Shown here: one piece after another, positions 33,275 through 45,884 of the stretch
Layout of the letters: each line of letters opens with the position of its first letter
Position numbering within the stretch: position 1 is the first letter of the stretch
Assembly (NCBI GenBank): GCA_009760855.2
Contig: WPIO01000087.1
Coordinates: 270,501-334,500, forward strand
Direction: 5' to 3'
From: Cristatella mucedo
Taxonomy: Eukaryota > Bryozoa > Phylactolaemata > Cristatellidae
DNA length: 64,000 nt
Made by a program: the position numbers and the translations under genes
The notes under the pieces: generated by a model
The model's input: the letters and a program-made list of their open reading frames with translations, nothing else
Databases searched by the model: none
What the model was told of the DNA's origin: nothing

Positions 33275-33800
33275 GTGGCTTCGCGCGAATTTGGTAGCCA
33301 ACAGACTACATCTCGCGAAACAAAGAGAAAGTGGGAAGCATAGCAGAGTGATGAGAGCAGTTGAGGTAGAGAGTAGCATGGAAGTAGCAGCTCAGGAATG
33401 CTGAAAAGAATAAGCCATAGCCGGCAGCAGGAGAGCAGTTGTCGTTGCGTTGCAAACTGAGGTGAAGTGGAAGAATGAAACAGCTATTTTATTCTCCAAA
33501 CACGACCTGAAGGCACGAGGAGGCTGAAACTGGTGCAGCAGTTCAGCTTGGTATGGAGGAGTCAAGCCGTGGCGGGCCTTGTGGGTCAGCATAGGAACTT
33601 TGCTCTGTATCCGGTGATCAACCGGCAGCCATCCCAGCTCTTTTAGCAAAGGAGACACGCGGTCCAACCTCTGGGACTTAAAAACTAGCCTTGCAGCCAT
33701 ATTCATAGCCATCTGCAGTCCCGAGGGGTCTCGAGAGGGGCTCGCGGGGCGCGTGCATGCACGTGCACAATCTCTCCAGTGAGAAGTTCCAGAAAGCGGC
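33275..33800 (-). mobile_element. CR1-like LINE with RT C-terminus
   Basis: Antisense copy. The minus frame (33832-33392) reads NMAARLVFKSQRLDRVSPLL, then ELGWLPVDHRI and LTPPYQAELL, a reverse-transcriptase C-terminal signature distinct from the L2-type LINE in this window. It is the most legible coding remnant of this family; the 3' part matches 58365-58600. 5'-truncated. Confidence 0.8.
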
Positions 33801-34569
33801 TGCTCGATTGGAAAAACGCCCGTCGGCCACATTTCTGAGGCGGCTGACCGCGGGCGCCATCAGTTGACGCCAGTGGATTCTAAATACTGAGTCAGCTGAT
33901 CATTCTTGAAAGGGCTGGGTAGGCGCAAGTAGGAAGCGGAGAGATAACACTCCGAGGAACGAGATTCAGTGGACAAGAGGGCCTGATTTACAAAGAAGAG
34001 TGCTTGCTGACTATAGGTTCCGAGGCCAAGTGGTGGAAGTGCGCTGACCCGTCACGCTTAGCCGTGCCAGTCGCTCTGCCATCAGCAGGCTAGCTAGCGA
34101 CTGCCAAAATGCACTGGCGCTGGAGCAGCAGCAGCAGCCGCCGCGCTGTACTCGTCAGACGAGAAGGTGGTCTCAATGACTGGGTTCCATGCGCATTGTT
34201 TATAATCGGTGGTTAATAATTAGTGATAATGCATCGCGTAGGTGCCCAGTCGCCGAGGTGGCAGAGCGTACGAAACAACGAGCTGCCGCCGCCGCCGGGC
34301 AGTGAGGAGACGAATTGGTTGATGCTTTTTTTTTATTCGCCTCGCTTCCGCATTGACACCAGTTTTTGCGAGCAGAGCAGCATTCGCCTGCCTGCGGCGT
34401 GCACCTTGGAAGCTTTTAAAGCTTGAGATTTAGCTTGACGATTGATTTTAATAAAAAGAAGTGAAGTGAATCTAAAGTTGATTCCTCGTAGCTTTCCACG
34501 TATCAAAGGCTCACTAGAAAAGCGCCTTCCCTTGATATATACTCTGTTATTCAGCCACCATAACAAGAC
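33801..34569. other. Unassigned spacer
   Basis: Nothing recognised; a CAG/CCG-rich stretch lies at 34115-34145. Confidence 0.35.
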
Positions 34570-35015
34570 CTAAGCCATTGCAAAATTGTGACTGTAATGC
34601 TCAGATGAGACTACAATGCACTCACGAAAGATTTGATGGTTTATGGTATTTTAAGCTGCCGAGAGATCGTGCAAAACAAGCAGAAAAACTCTATCTAGTT
34701 CAGTAATGCATAGCAAGTCGAAATAAAGTTGCAGTGGTTCCGTCATTATTAAGTTATCGGCTCTAAAATCCGACTGAAATTTACTTGGCATTTTTGAAGC
34801 TAAAACAAAGGGGTTACCTGATGCACCACTAATCCTTCCAGTGCTGCTGTTGAGAAGAGCAGCAGCAGGTTGACTGCGTGCATCTGTTCTTTGTCTAATT
34901 TCAACTTTTTGAAATGCCGCCCGAAAAAAAGCCTCTCTGAAAGATGCCGTAACGTAATCCAATGCTAATGACAGATTTGCAATATTTTATATACATGGCA
35001 GCAGGAAAGTATGTC
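34570..35015 (-). repeat. L2-type LINE internal relic
   Basis: Antisense and co-linear with 18950-19330 of the long copy. Landmarks are GGTATTTTAAGCTGCCGAGA (versus GGTATCAAAGCTGCTGAAAG), the TTCCAGTGC block, GAAATGCCGCCCG, and CTAATGACA...ATACATGGCAGCAG. An internal piece without the 3' tail, clearly older than the 17615 copy. Confidence 0.65.
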
Positions 35016-36097
35016 TCTCAGATAGAGAACGATAGGCATGCGATATAGGCGAATAGCGGTCCTCAAATATTGGGGCACTGTTTTTTTTCATCAGAGCAGC
35101 AGCGGCAGGCATGAATGGGAACACTTTGGATGGACAGGACAAGCAGGTTCAAGGTCACAGAGTAGATGTCGTTTCACTGATGGAATCTCTCATTTTTCAA
35201 AATCTTGCTTACGACAAAGTTTAGCAGAAAGCTTGCTAGTTTTTAGCTTGCTTTTGCCGTAAGGGCGCACTTGCGAGCCTGCAAATAATTTATTTCAGAA
35301 TAATGTACCATCGATACCCTTTAGCGGCAGCTGAGTTAGCAGGAGCACACTTTTCGATTGCTCTCTCTCTCTCTCGCTTCTCTAGATTGGCGAGGCGTGG
35401 TCCTCGTCATTTTTTTCGTCTTTAACGCTCATGCTTACGTGACGGTACAGCTTGAAGTGCGCCGGTGCAGAGATTTCAGCTTCCTGGGTGGTATCGGTGG
35501 CGTTGTGCTTTGCATTCATTGTTCGCCGCTCTTCGCCGCTTCGTTGGCTTTATACTCCTACCCCGTCCCTCCCTCCCCAAGCTGCTGCGTGCTCGCCTGC
35601 CAGATGAAAGCATCCCACAACCTGGTTGTAATGGCAAGACCCCTGATTCAGAGAGTCTGTACCCAAGTTCTTGGGTTACTCTGGGAAGGACATCATTGCC
35701 AGAGGCCCAAGTCCGAGTTCAGAGCAGAAACATCCTCCATGGCAAAGGCTGTTGCTATTGAAGACTCTTTTTCTCATACACGCTTACTCGGCATCGCATA
35801 GCAGACGTAAAAGTACAGGAAATGAACAGTAATGCAGCTCACAGCTGCTGCAGCTGTGGCATATGATATCTGCAATCAATTCGGTATGCATTCGGCTATA
35901 CACCTCAGGTGATTATATGTAAGTACTCAGCTCATAATAAAGCTGGAGTTTTATAAAGGATGCGCCAAGGTAATAGTTCCCAGCAGCTGTTACAGACGTC
36001 CCCGATTGTAGAAGTCACGATGCAGGAGGTCTATAGTCCAGCCAAAATGTCTGGAAAAAAACAAATAAGAAATGCTTAATTGATCTAGGAGTGATGT
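35016..36097. other. Unassigned spacer
   Basis: A short CT run lies at 35361-35374. A 147-codon frame at 35358-35801 lacks an ATG start and any motif. Confidence 0.4.
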
Positions 36098-36316
36098 GCA
36101 CCTTTAGACTAATTATTGATGCAGTAACTTATAAAAAGAAGGCGTTGAGCAGGTGAATTGAGTTTTCTTTGCACTTTTAGAGTAATTATTGATGCAGTGA
36201 CTCATAAAGGACAGTCTTTGAGCAGGTGAATCGAATTTTCTTTGCACTTTTAGAGTAATTATTGATTCAGTGACTCATAAAGGACAGTCTTTGAGCAGGT
36301 GAATTGAGTTTTCTTT
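36098..36316. repeat. 73-bp tandem repeat, three units
   Basis: Units begin at 36098, 36171 and 36244 with GCAC.TTTAGA.TAATTATT and end GTGAAT.GA.TTTTCTTT. Units 2 and 3 are nearly identical, unit 1 is more diverged. Confidence 0.9.
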
Positions 36317-38802
36317 TTAATGCAGCAACCTCTTTCATGCCAGTCTATGCAACAAATAGTTGTGAAAGACCAACGTGCTAAACAAAAACTTCTCTGCGGT
36401 TGCTAGCACAGCAATGTGAGTGAGCAGCCCTCACTCTCTGTTGTGCTCTACAGGATGACAAACGGATACTCAAACACGTTTGGAGCGAAATTAAAAAAAT
36501 AGGTGTACACTTTCTCCTGGTAGTAAGATCCATCGTTTCGTGTCGTTTCATTACGTATTCCTTCCGAGGAAATAAAACCACCAGCAGCTATTACTACTCG
36601 TATAAGAGTAATCATCAACGGCTGGGGTCTAAGTGTGCATGCGGTTGGGCTTCTGTTAGTCCATGAACTTGCACAGCTGAGAACTGGAGTAGATTTGGCA
36701 ATCACAAATCCGGGTTATTGCTTCCTAAATCTAGATTTAAGAAAACAGAATAGGGCGTCAAACAGTACCCTATTAACAGCGCTACAGGTCTGCGCGTAGC
36801 TTATGCTGAATCTAGGCGGCTTTTGAAGGCCAGCGTGTTTTCTTTTTATTGCAACCACAAAATTCAGTAACTTATATATGCATGTGAAGTCGCAAAAGAT
36901 TTTTCCCCATTTGTCAGGGGTGGCTAGAGGTAAGTAAAATTTAATAGTTTGGTTAAACTCAGAACTGACTATAGGATACAGTTTTACTCTCATTGTGAGA
37001 CTATCTGGAAATAGTCTTATCTCAATATCAGCAAAAGCACTCAATACTGTACCAGATAATCTGTGCAATCACCATGAGCTTGTCAGCCGTATTAGAGGTT
37101 CGAGGCCCATTGGCAGCGAGACCAAGTCATGCAAGTTCACGAATCACCCTTTTCGGCATTTGGAAACGATATGCATTTTAATACGCTTAAGATCAAGCAT
37201 GGCCGAGTAATGTTCAATTTGAGCGAACTGGGAATGAAGCAGCTGCCGCCGAGAGCGGCCTCTGCTGCTGTTGTTTGCGATAGGATTCCGACAAATCTGC
37301 CTCTCGAAGAAGCTGCACAACCAAGTTATGCGTTTCATTCCGATGAGCGGGTCTTGAGATGGTTGCTTAGTGGTTGATTTGCCGAGCTGGATTCATTTGA
37401 GAGCCTTACATGATCTGCTGGCTTGAATAAAGAGCCGGAGCAAGGTCGTCAAGACCTCCCGTTCAAGGGGAACTCACGTGCCGACCGTTCACCTGGGTTA
37501 ACGTTTGTTGTATATCACAATGGCTGCTGCCGCCTCAATGGATTCCATGCACACAGCTATTGCGGTTCTTCACAATCGCTTATTCTATGGCAAGAATGGA
37601 GTGCTTGACTGCCAGCAGCTACTTTTGGCCTCAGCGCCAAGCGGAATCTGACGGAACTATTCTTGCTGAGTCATTAAGGATACTGAAAGCTGCAAGAGTT
37701 GGACCCTTAGGATTGAAGGCCCTCAGCAACCGGACTGAGTAACCACCAAGGTTCAAGCATTACTTAACCTATAGCTCACCGTCCGTCCGCATCTCAAATG
37801 ACTGAAATGTAGATCATTGGTTCTCCTGCGCTCTTAACGAGATTTAAATCTGTGGCTTTTGCTAGCCACTTACGTGTCCGAGCCAGATCGTGGTACGTGG
37901 TTGGGTGTATTAGTGAAGACAATCCGTTAACTGGACAGAGCAAGTGCCTGTAATTCAATAGGTGAGTTAGGATAAGCCGTAGAAAAACCCCACCAGTAGT
38001 CGCAGTTTCCCTCTCCAGTTATTACAGCATGGTGAGCTTTGGTGATGGCTTTTTGAATTTGTCAAAGCGGGCTGGTACTATCACTCCAGCGCTTCTGCTC
38101 TGGAACGCCAAAATGCTGTCAACGAGGTTGTGGTCAGTTTTTGATGTTTGATTGTTTCCGTATGTGTTTTGCTAAACGTCGACCAAGCTTGGTCTTAGGG
38201 CATCAGCCAGACTTCTACAGGAAAATAATAGTGTGCCGATTTGCAATTAAAGGTCTCGAAGTCACTCTATTCAAACATATGATACTGGAGGGATGTGCTT
38301 GATTACGCATCGGAGCTTGACCCACTCACAAACGAAGTAAAACAAATGGTCATGTTCGAATCGAACCTCCATGTTACTTGGTCACGTGGTAAACATAATT
38401 GAACTTCCACAACAGGCTGGTCGTGGAGTACTGAACTAGGGTACACTGTGGTGGCTCTCTAAAGCTTTCACGCTTTGCTCTTAAGTTAACCTTAACTTGG
38501 TACTCAATATTTCGCCATGTTTTGGGAGGAGGTAGGGGTCTTGAAAGCAGTACAGCTACATTGTTTAGTGACGTTGAAAAGATAAAAAAAAGTAGTTATA
38601 ATAGTTAAGAGGAGAATTTTAAAGAAGGGGGTATAATTATCAGAATCAATTATGAAAGTCTAGCATGTTGCCATCGATCAGGCAAAGCTTTCTCTAGGTT
38701 AAATTCACTCAACGTATAAGTAAAAGTAAAGGCGAGCTAACTTAGAAGTTACATTAGTATAGCGACGGAAGAACCTAAAAATTTAGAAAAATATAATATA
38801 TC
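36317..38802. other. Unassigned region
   Basis: About 2.5 kb without recognisable repeats. An ATG-initiated 82-codon frame (37129-37377) and a 117-codon minus-strand frame (37068-36715, no ATG at its start) are the longest; neither has a known motif. Confidence 0.4.
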
Positions 38803-38960
38803 TCCGTCAGTAATTTCGCCAAACCACAAGGACTGAGTAGGTGCTACCGTGGAGCGCTTTGAATAGCAAACTCAAAGCCTAAGCATCTTTCATATAGGAT
38901 AGTGCAAGTAAAAGACTTAATCTCACTCAAAGAATAAAAAGTAAGATGTTTCGCTGAGAT
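38803..38960 (-). repeat. CR1-like LINE 3' end, diverged
   Basis: CTCCGTCAGTAATTTCGCC and GACTGAGTAGGTGCTACC, then TAGCAAACTCAAAGCCTAAG, which parallel the 3' end of the family at 57015 and 58390. Confidence 0.5.
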
Positions 38961-38994
38961 ATGAGGGCAGCCGAGGAAGTGAATGGAATTAAGT

Positions 38995-39285
38995 AATGTT
39001 AATAAACAACATGAATAACATGCTTAGTGGTGAAATTTAGTGTCAGCACGCATAAGCGCATAAAGAAAGAGTCACTGGGACCCTCTAAATGCTTTGACAT
39101 ATTGGTGGGTTTTTAGATTCTTTTTTAATGTGAGAGAGTCAGGAAATGTCGTGACGCAAGTCGGGATTGAGTTCAAGCCTTTGGGATCATACGAAATAAA
39201 GGTACCGTCTCCTAAGGATTTTAGATTTGTACTAGGTATGTGTACACAGTTGGATTCCAAAAAGAGGGTTGTACGATGCTTTTCT
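38995..39285 (-). repeat. L2-type LINE 3' fragment (first of two)
   Basis: 3' UTR and C-terminal codons, antisense (AACAACATGAATAACATG, GTCAGCACGCATAAGCGC, GACGCAAGTCGGGATTGAGT). The 3' tail is missing. Confidence 0.75.
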
Positions 39286-39478
39286 GGTGTGATTAAAATA
39301 ATCATAAAAACTTTATAAAGCACCCTAAAAGAACTGAATCTCCTTTTAGGAACTTTACAGATACTGTCTAGAAAGCATCCTAAATGATTGGTGATAATAT
39401 CCGCAAGCAGCCGGCACGGTGTAAGTGTGCATGTGCACACGAAGGAAGAATCACATAAACCCAAAGCAATCATAGACC
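39286..39478 (-). repeat. L2-type LINE 3' fragment (second)
   Basis: A separate 3' end abuts the previous copy: TTTATAAAGCACCC, AAAGAACTGAATCTCC, then about 120 bp of 3' UTR ending near GAAGGAAGAATCACA. Two insertions of one family lie in the same orientation. Confidence 0.7.
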
Positions 39479-39554
39479 TGCAAAGTTAAAACTTCTGTTG
39501 ACGACATACAACATGAGATCGCGAGCAGGCAGAAACAGCCAATATAATTTAGTG

Positions 39555-40560
39555 TAATATACCTCTGTAATATCCAAAAAAATACAAAGACCTGAATTAG
39601 TTGCTACGGCAAAGATTTTCCTACAGCCCACTCAAAATCCAAGTGGCTTTAGTTACTCTTTTGGTAGTCAACAGACTTCATCTCACTCAACAAAGGGATA
39701 GTGAAAAGTATAACTGAGTCAGGAGAGCAGTTGAGATAGTCAGTAGCATAGAAATATCCACTCATGACAAGGATATCCCAGAAGGTAATCCTCTTCACGA
39801 CTGAGTTCTGAGCTCTGATCATGCAAAGGCGATCCTTTATGGCCAACTTCAAGCAGTGCTGATAACCAATAAAGCTCTATAAGAGCTATATAAAGCTATA
39901 TAAAAGCTATATAATAGCTATATAAGCTCTATAAAGCCACTATAAGAATTCGGTTTTTAGATCAATTAATATTTATTTATTTTATTTAGGCTGGAAATAA
40001 TGTGCCGCATTTGGCAGCAGGTGAGTATTAATCGTTGAGTAGGAATTGTAGAAGTGAGCTCCACAGTCAAAGGCTTGCAGAGAAAAAGCTTCTGTTGTCA
40101 ACGGCTTTTTAAGCAGATTACTGTAACAGGTAATGCACTGTTCATAGAGAACCTGAGTGGAAGAGACTGCTAAAACTAGTGAAGCCGTTTTACTAAGTAT
40201 GAAGACGCCAAGCTGTGGCTGGTCTTGTAGGTCAGCATAATAAACTTTTTCTTGATCCCTTGATCAAAAGGAAGCCAAAGGAGCTTCTACAGCAAAGATG
40301 TCAAACCTCTGGGATTTGTTAATTAGCTTTTCAACCATATCCGTCATCAGGTGAAGTGGCATGCTGGCCTTTTTAAATAAACAAGGTAACATAAAGTTGC
40401 AAAAATCTTGCTGAGACAGAACCATGGAACTAGACCAAGTTTTTGAAAGCCATCGCAGTAGATAGTCCATAATCTTATATAGGGATCGAACGTGATGGCT
40501 AGCTGAGAAGGCAGTCTTCGTACGGAAACTTTCAAAATTAGGAAGTTGTCAAAGGCCACT
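39555..40560 (-). repeat. CR1-like LINE, interrupted copy
   Basis: The 3' part at 39555-39775 (TTTGGTAGTCAACAGACTTC, AGGAGAGCAGTTGAGATAG) and the coding-side part at about 40040-40560 (CCAAGCTGTGGCTGGTCTTG, AAACCTCTGGGA) are separated by unrelated sequence that includes the minisatellite at 39871-39945. Confidence 0.65.
39871..39945. repeat. GCTATATAA minisatellite
   Basis: Seven or so imperfect, partly palindromic units of the type AAAGCTATAT/AGCTCTATA in about 75 bp. Confidence 0.8.
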
Positions 40561-42247
40561 CCTAAATTCAGAGCACATGGTGACGATCATAAAACAGCAT
40601 CACAGCTATTAGTCGAGCAAAATCTTCGAGTCTAACCAGACGGTCGGAGTGTCCTATAAGTAGCAGTTCAACAAGCTTTCAAACTTTCTTTTTATTGCAT
40701 GCGATTATAGTAATTCCTTTGTTTACAGAATCGCCGGGGAATTAATTTAGGCAGGTCGCATTTATTTGTGACTCGATGCTTGTGCTAGTCGGAGGTGGTG
40801 GTGTTTTGGAGGCAAGAGTATCTTCATTCGCGTCAACAAAGACGGCGCAAGTACAGTTAAAACGTTAAAACAGCCAAGCTGTCAATATCCGGTTACTGAG
40901 GGCACTCAGAATTACAAGGCAAACGATTCGTCGCCACCAGTTAGACCTCGTCTGCCCTCTGACCTTTGTCTGCCACCTGCTCGGTCTGACTGGCTAGACC
41001 GACTGGCTGGAGGAGAATTTCAGTCCGCCCCTTAGGCTTCCTTCAAACGTCACGCGTGACGCTCGCGTTTCTATGAGAAGGTTACAAAGATATGCAGCGC
41101 GCCCTGTGTGAAAAACAATCTCCCGAGACACTTTAATGACGCCAGAAAGCATGCACAAAAATTAACTAGTTACTGCTTGCAAATTCCAGCATCCATTAGA
41201 GCGCCGCGGACAAACGGAACAAGTGCACCAAGTCGCAGCCGATCATGCGGATTCCTTTCGAAAGACGTCAAGCCTAGAAATTTCGCGATATTAGTAGGGT
41301 TGTATGTACATCGCTCTTTTGGTAACAAAAAAGCGTAGTCTCCATTTGATTCGAGAGGTTGACAATTGGCGAGGCTGTGCGGCTTGAGGCTGGCGAGCAG
41401 GCAGTAGTAATGAAAAGCCCGAGAGAGTCTTTCTCACCACTTTGGCAAGAGCGAGTGCGATTAAGGTGAAATCTTGCTGTCAGTTACAGCCTTCGCTGCG
41501 CACCTTTCTTTGTGAGTTCTTGTCTCCACTAGCTCTGCATGCTTAATCTTCGGCCACCCTAGAAACTAATTGGGACTGCCCGGTCAAGGCCGAGTAGGTC
41601 AGCGAGACGGGTAAAGAATTACAGCGATGTACAGCGAACCCTACAAAATCGTATAGCCGCGCCACCGGGGCTTGGACGCTGCAAGCTCGCTGACCGCAGC
41701 CGCGGGAGACCATCGAGTACGGAGCGACGCCAAAGCTTTCAGCTGCCCACAATGCTTCAGCTAGATGAGGGTTACACCATAGTAAGCTCATGGCACAAAA
41801 TATATTACTAAATGGCGTCCCGAGGAAAGAGAAAGCCTTGACGCGCGGCGTCAGCAGCATCGGTTGGAAGGAAATAACAAATGGTAAAACGAAGCACAAG
41901 GTCAAGTGCACAAGCGGCGGCACCACCAGGCCGACTTGTTCGTGAGATTCTGACGAGAGATTCAGCCGAGTTGGTCTGAACGTGTTCGGCCGCAACGAAA
42001 TTCGGTAGCAGATTGACGACCATGAGTTGAAAAACTACTGCTACAGCTGATCGAGGCTACAGGTGAGGCAGTTTAGCTAGCCTAAACACAAATCGCTCGC
42101 CTCCCTCGCAAGGAGAGCGTCAGTTAGACGTGAATAGGTTGGCGCCACGGACACTAGCGCAGGAGCTCGGAATGCCACAATTCACCTTGTCGACAGGGCA
42201 GCGGCGGTCGCGCCGACGACGCGCTCGCTTCAGCCGGACTAGCCGCG
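40561..42247. other. Unassigned region downstream of gene 3
   Basis: No repeat family recognised. A 150-codon minus-strand frame (41995-41543) has no motif and no good start context. Confidence 0.4.
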
Positions 42248-42290
42248 GCGACAGCGAGGCGCCAGCGTAAAGCAGGCGCCTCGCTGTCGC
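42248..42290. promoter_or_regulatory. Perfect 16-bp GC hairpin, 3' of gene 3
   Basis: GCGACAGCGAGGCGCC and its exact reverse complement are separated by an 11-nt loop, about 105-150 nt past the gene 3 stop on the transcribed side. It may be a stable structure in the 3' UTR; function is inferred from position only. Confidence 0.5.
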
Positions 42291-42395
42291 CCGAGGCGTC
42301 CGCTCGGACTGCTCGTCCTGCTCGGCCCTGAAGTCTTCCTGCTGCCTTTCCTCTCAGCACTGGGCGCGCTGCGGCCGCCGCCGCGCGAGCGGCGC

Positions 42396-44039
42396 TCAGG
42401 CCAAGGCTGCTCGATTGACCGCATCGGGCCTCAGCAAGGCGCCACCGTCGCGGCCATCCTCCTCCTCCTCCACCTCCACCTCCTTCTCCTCCTCCTCGAA
42501 CGGAGCTGACGTCGACGTCGCGCCGACGGCAGCCGCTCGGTCGGGCGGCTCCGAAGAGGCGGCCGCTCGGCGGCGCGAGTGGTTGCTGAGGAACGCCAGC
42601 ACCGCAGCGGCGACGACGCTGAGCAGCGAGGCGAGCGCGAAGCAGAGGCCCGGATAGAAGGCGAGCGTGACCGGATACAGGCTGTTGAAGAGCAGCGACG
42701 AGACGAACGTGAGCAGACTCTGCCCGGACGACATGAAGGCGAATATCTTGCCCAGCTCGTCGCTGGGCACCAGGGCGGCCACGTAGCTGCGCAAGCCGAC
42801 GCCGTAGAGCAGCTGCAGGCAGTTGGCTCCGACCGCCAGCCATATCATCCACGGCGCCGCCGCGGCGGCGGCGGAGGCGCCGACCAGGCAGTACGAGAGC
42901 GACATGGACACGCAGCCGCACATGGCGACGGTCAGGTCGTCGCCGACGCTCAGGAAGCGCCGCACGAGCGCCAGAGCGGCGACGCCGACTGCGACCCGGC
43001 AGCCGTAGTCGGCGGCCATGTAGTAGCCGTACAGCGACGTGCTGAAGCCGCGAACCTCGGTCAGGTACAGGTACAGCACGTCCGACACGCCGGCGCCGCT
43101 GCAGTAGCCGAGAAAGAAGGCGGCGAGGGCGCCGTGCAAGTAGAGCCTCGCGTGGCCGCCGCCGCGGCGCTTGAGCACGCAGCGCACGTAGTCGACGACC
43201 GGCTCAAGCGGCGACTGCTGCGAGCAGCCAACGCTGCCGCCGCCGGGTGCGACAGCCGCCGCCGCCGCCGCCGACGAGCTGGGTGGCGCCGCCGCCTCGT
43301 CGATCCACAGGACGCAGTAGGCGGCGGCGACCGCGTTCGCCGCCGCCAGGGCGGCGTACGTGAGCGTCGCGCCGAGGCGCCGCAGCAGCGGGCCGACGGC
43401 GAGCGAGGCCGCGACGACGGACGCGGCCAGCGAGCCCTCGGCGACGGCGACGCGCAGCGCCCGCTCCTCGGGCGGCGCGACGGCGGCGAGGTAGCTGAAG
43501 CAGGTCTGCAGCGCCGCCGAGAAGTAGCCGCTGAGGCCGAGCGGCACGCTGCTGAGCAGCGCGTACGCCGGGTCCGCGCGCTCGCCGACGAAGTGCGCCT
43601 GCGTCGCCCAGAGGGCGTACGACGCGGCGGCGCCGAGCAACGGCACGAGCAGCGGCCGCTTCCGGCTGCCGCCGTCGCTCCACGCGCCCAGGTAGGCGCC
43701 GACGACGACGGCCGGCAGGACGGTGACGACCGAGCAGTAGAAGCGCATGCGCGACGTCGACGCCTGCAGCGCGTCGACGACGTCCTTAGCCGCGGCGCCG
43801 GCGGTCGCGGCGCCGCCCACGCACGCCGCCGACGTGGCGTCGTCGACGCGCCGGCGCAGGCAGTAGGCGTCGAAGAGGAGCTGCTGCGAGGCGGTGCCGT
43901 GCACGCTCAGCGCGAAGAAGTAGCAGAAGAGCAGCGGCTCGATCGTGAGCAGCCTGCGGCGCGGCGACGGCGCCTCCGGCGGCGCCAGCAGCGGCAGCCG
44001 CTCGCACGGGCCAGCGGCCGCATCCCGTGCCCGGCCCAT
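42396..44039 (-). CDS. SLC46-like MFS transporter, paralogue 3
   Basis: Single-exon, 547 residues, first ATG at 44039. N-terminus 1-30 carries ERLPLL (13-18), a match to the [DE]xxxL[LI] lysosomal/endosomal sorting signal. Then LTIEPLLFCY into TM1; loop 1 with Cys60 and Cys73 but no N-X-S/T sequon; SDGGSRKRP at 121-129; TM5 acid Glu201; a central cytoplasmic loop with Ser/Ala runs and DYVRCVLKRRGGGH; TM7-12 with SDELGKIFAF and YPVTLAFYPG; and a 60-residue tail with an acidic stretch (515-528, almost all Glu). It is the closest relative of paralogue 2 but in the opposite orientation. TM9-10 contains an alanine expansion (about 388-395). By family it is a proton-coupled solute carrier; I infer a lysosomal or endosomal location from the signal. 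Confidence 0.9.
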   Translation of the reverse strand: MGRARDAAAGPCERLPLLAPPEAPSPRRRLLTIEPLLFCYFFALSVHGTASQQLLFDAYCLRRRVDDATSAACVGGAATAGAAAKDVVDALQASTSRMRFYCSVVTVLPAVVVGAYLGAWSDGGSRKRPLLVPLLGAAASYALWATQAHFVGERADPAYALLSSVPLGLSGYFSAALQTCFSYLAAVAPPEERALRVAVAEGSLAASVVAASLAVGPLLRRLGATLTYAALAAANAVAAAYCVLWIDEAAAPPSSSAAAAAAVAPGGGSVGCSQQSPLEPVVDYVRCVLKRRGGGHARLYLHGALAAFFLGYCSGAGVSDVLYLYLTEVRGFSTSLYGYYMAADYGCRVAVGVAALALVRRFLSVGDDLTVAMCGCVSMSLSYCLVGASAAAAAAPWMIWLAVGANCLQLLYGVGLRSYVAALVPSDELGKIFAFMSSGQSLLTFVSSLLFNSLYPVTLAFYPGLCFALASLLSVVAAAVLAFLSNHSRRRAAASSEPPDRAAAVGATSTSAPFEEEEKEVEVEEEEDGRDGGALLRPDAVNRAALA

Positions 44040-45161
<1,122 letters not shown>

Positions 45162-45434
45162 GGCCTAGAGGGCAGGCTGCCTCTTCCAACGCTCCGTTCT
45201 ACTCGGTGTCATCTCCGGAGGCACGATGCACGACCGCCTGCGGTTGAATGCATGCAGTCGTGGCGAGAGTGAAAGCTAGCGACGAGTGCATACATCCGGC
45301 GCGGTCACGCGTGAACGCAGCCATTGCAGCACAGGGAAGCCGATCCACTGTCTAGGAGTGATGAATGGAATGCCAGCTACGGAAGGGAGACTTCACTTTG
45401 CGACGTGGCTCGGCGGTTGCTAAGTGAGAGAGCA

Positions 45435-45600
45435 CTGAGCCGTGATGGCGGATTAGGTAAGGTGGTTGATTATCATGACCTCAAGCCCATGAGGACGTGG
45501 GTTCGAATCCTGCTGTGGGCCATTTCTTATTGCAGCTGCAAGCGGTGATAGGCTTTTCTGTCACTCTGCAAAAGAGGCTGTTAATTTAGCTAGAGCGGCA
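45435..45600 (+). repeat. SINE-D
   Basis: CTGAGCCGTGATGGCGGATT, box B GGTTCGAATCC, GCAAGCGGTGATAGGC, TTTTCTGTCACTCTGC and AATTTAGCTAGA. Confidence 0.75.
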
Positions 45601-45884
45601 TCAGTTTGCGACGTGATGCAGAGAGGTTTAGTCGGACAGAGACTAACCGGAGCCTATGGCGAGAAAACACTGAGTGTAACTTGGGCTGTGCTGTTGTGCT
45701 TTGGTGGCAAGCCCCTGATTGACCGCTGAGCCGTCTCTACGGTAACCCCTAGTCGATTGTGATGTGGAGAGAGTAGGCAAATCATAGTTGGTCCCCAGCG
45801 AGTGCCCTGGCTGAGTTGACAATGCAACAGCTTATAAGCGTACTAGATTTGGTAAGTAATGCACGAGCTTCACTAAATAAATAT

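Noticed and set aside
35358-35801. 147-codon plus frame
   Set aside because: No ATG start, no motif, cysteine/leucine-rich composition from CT-rich DNA.
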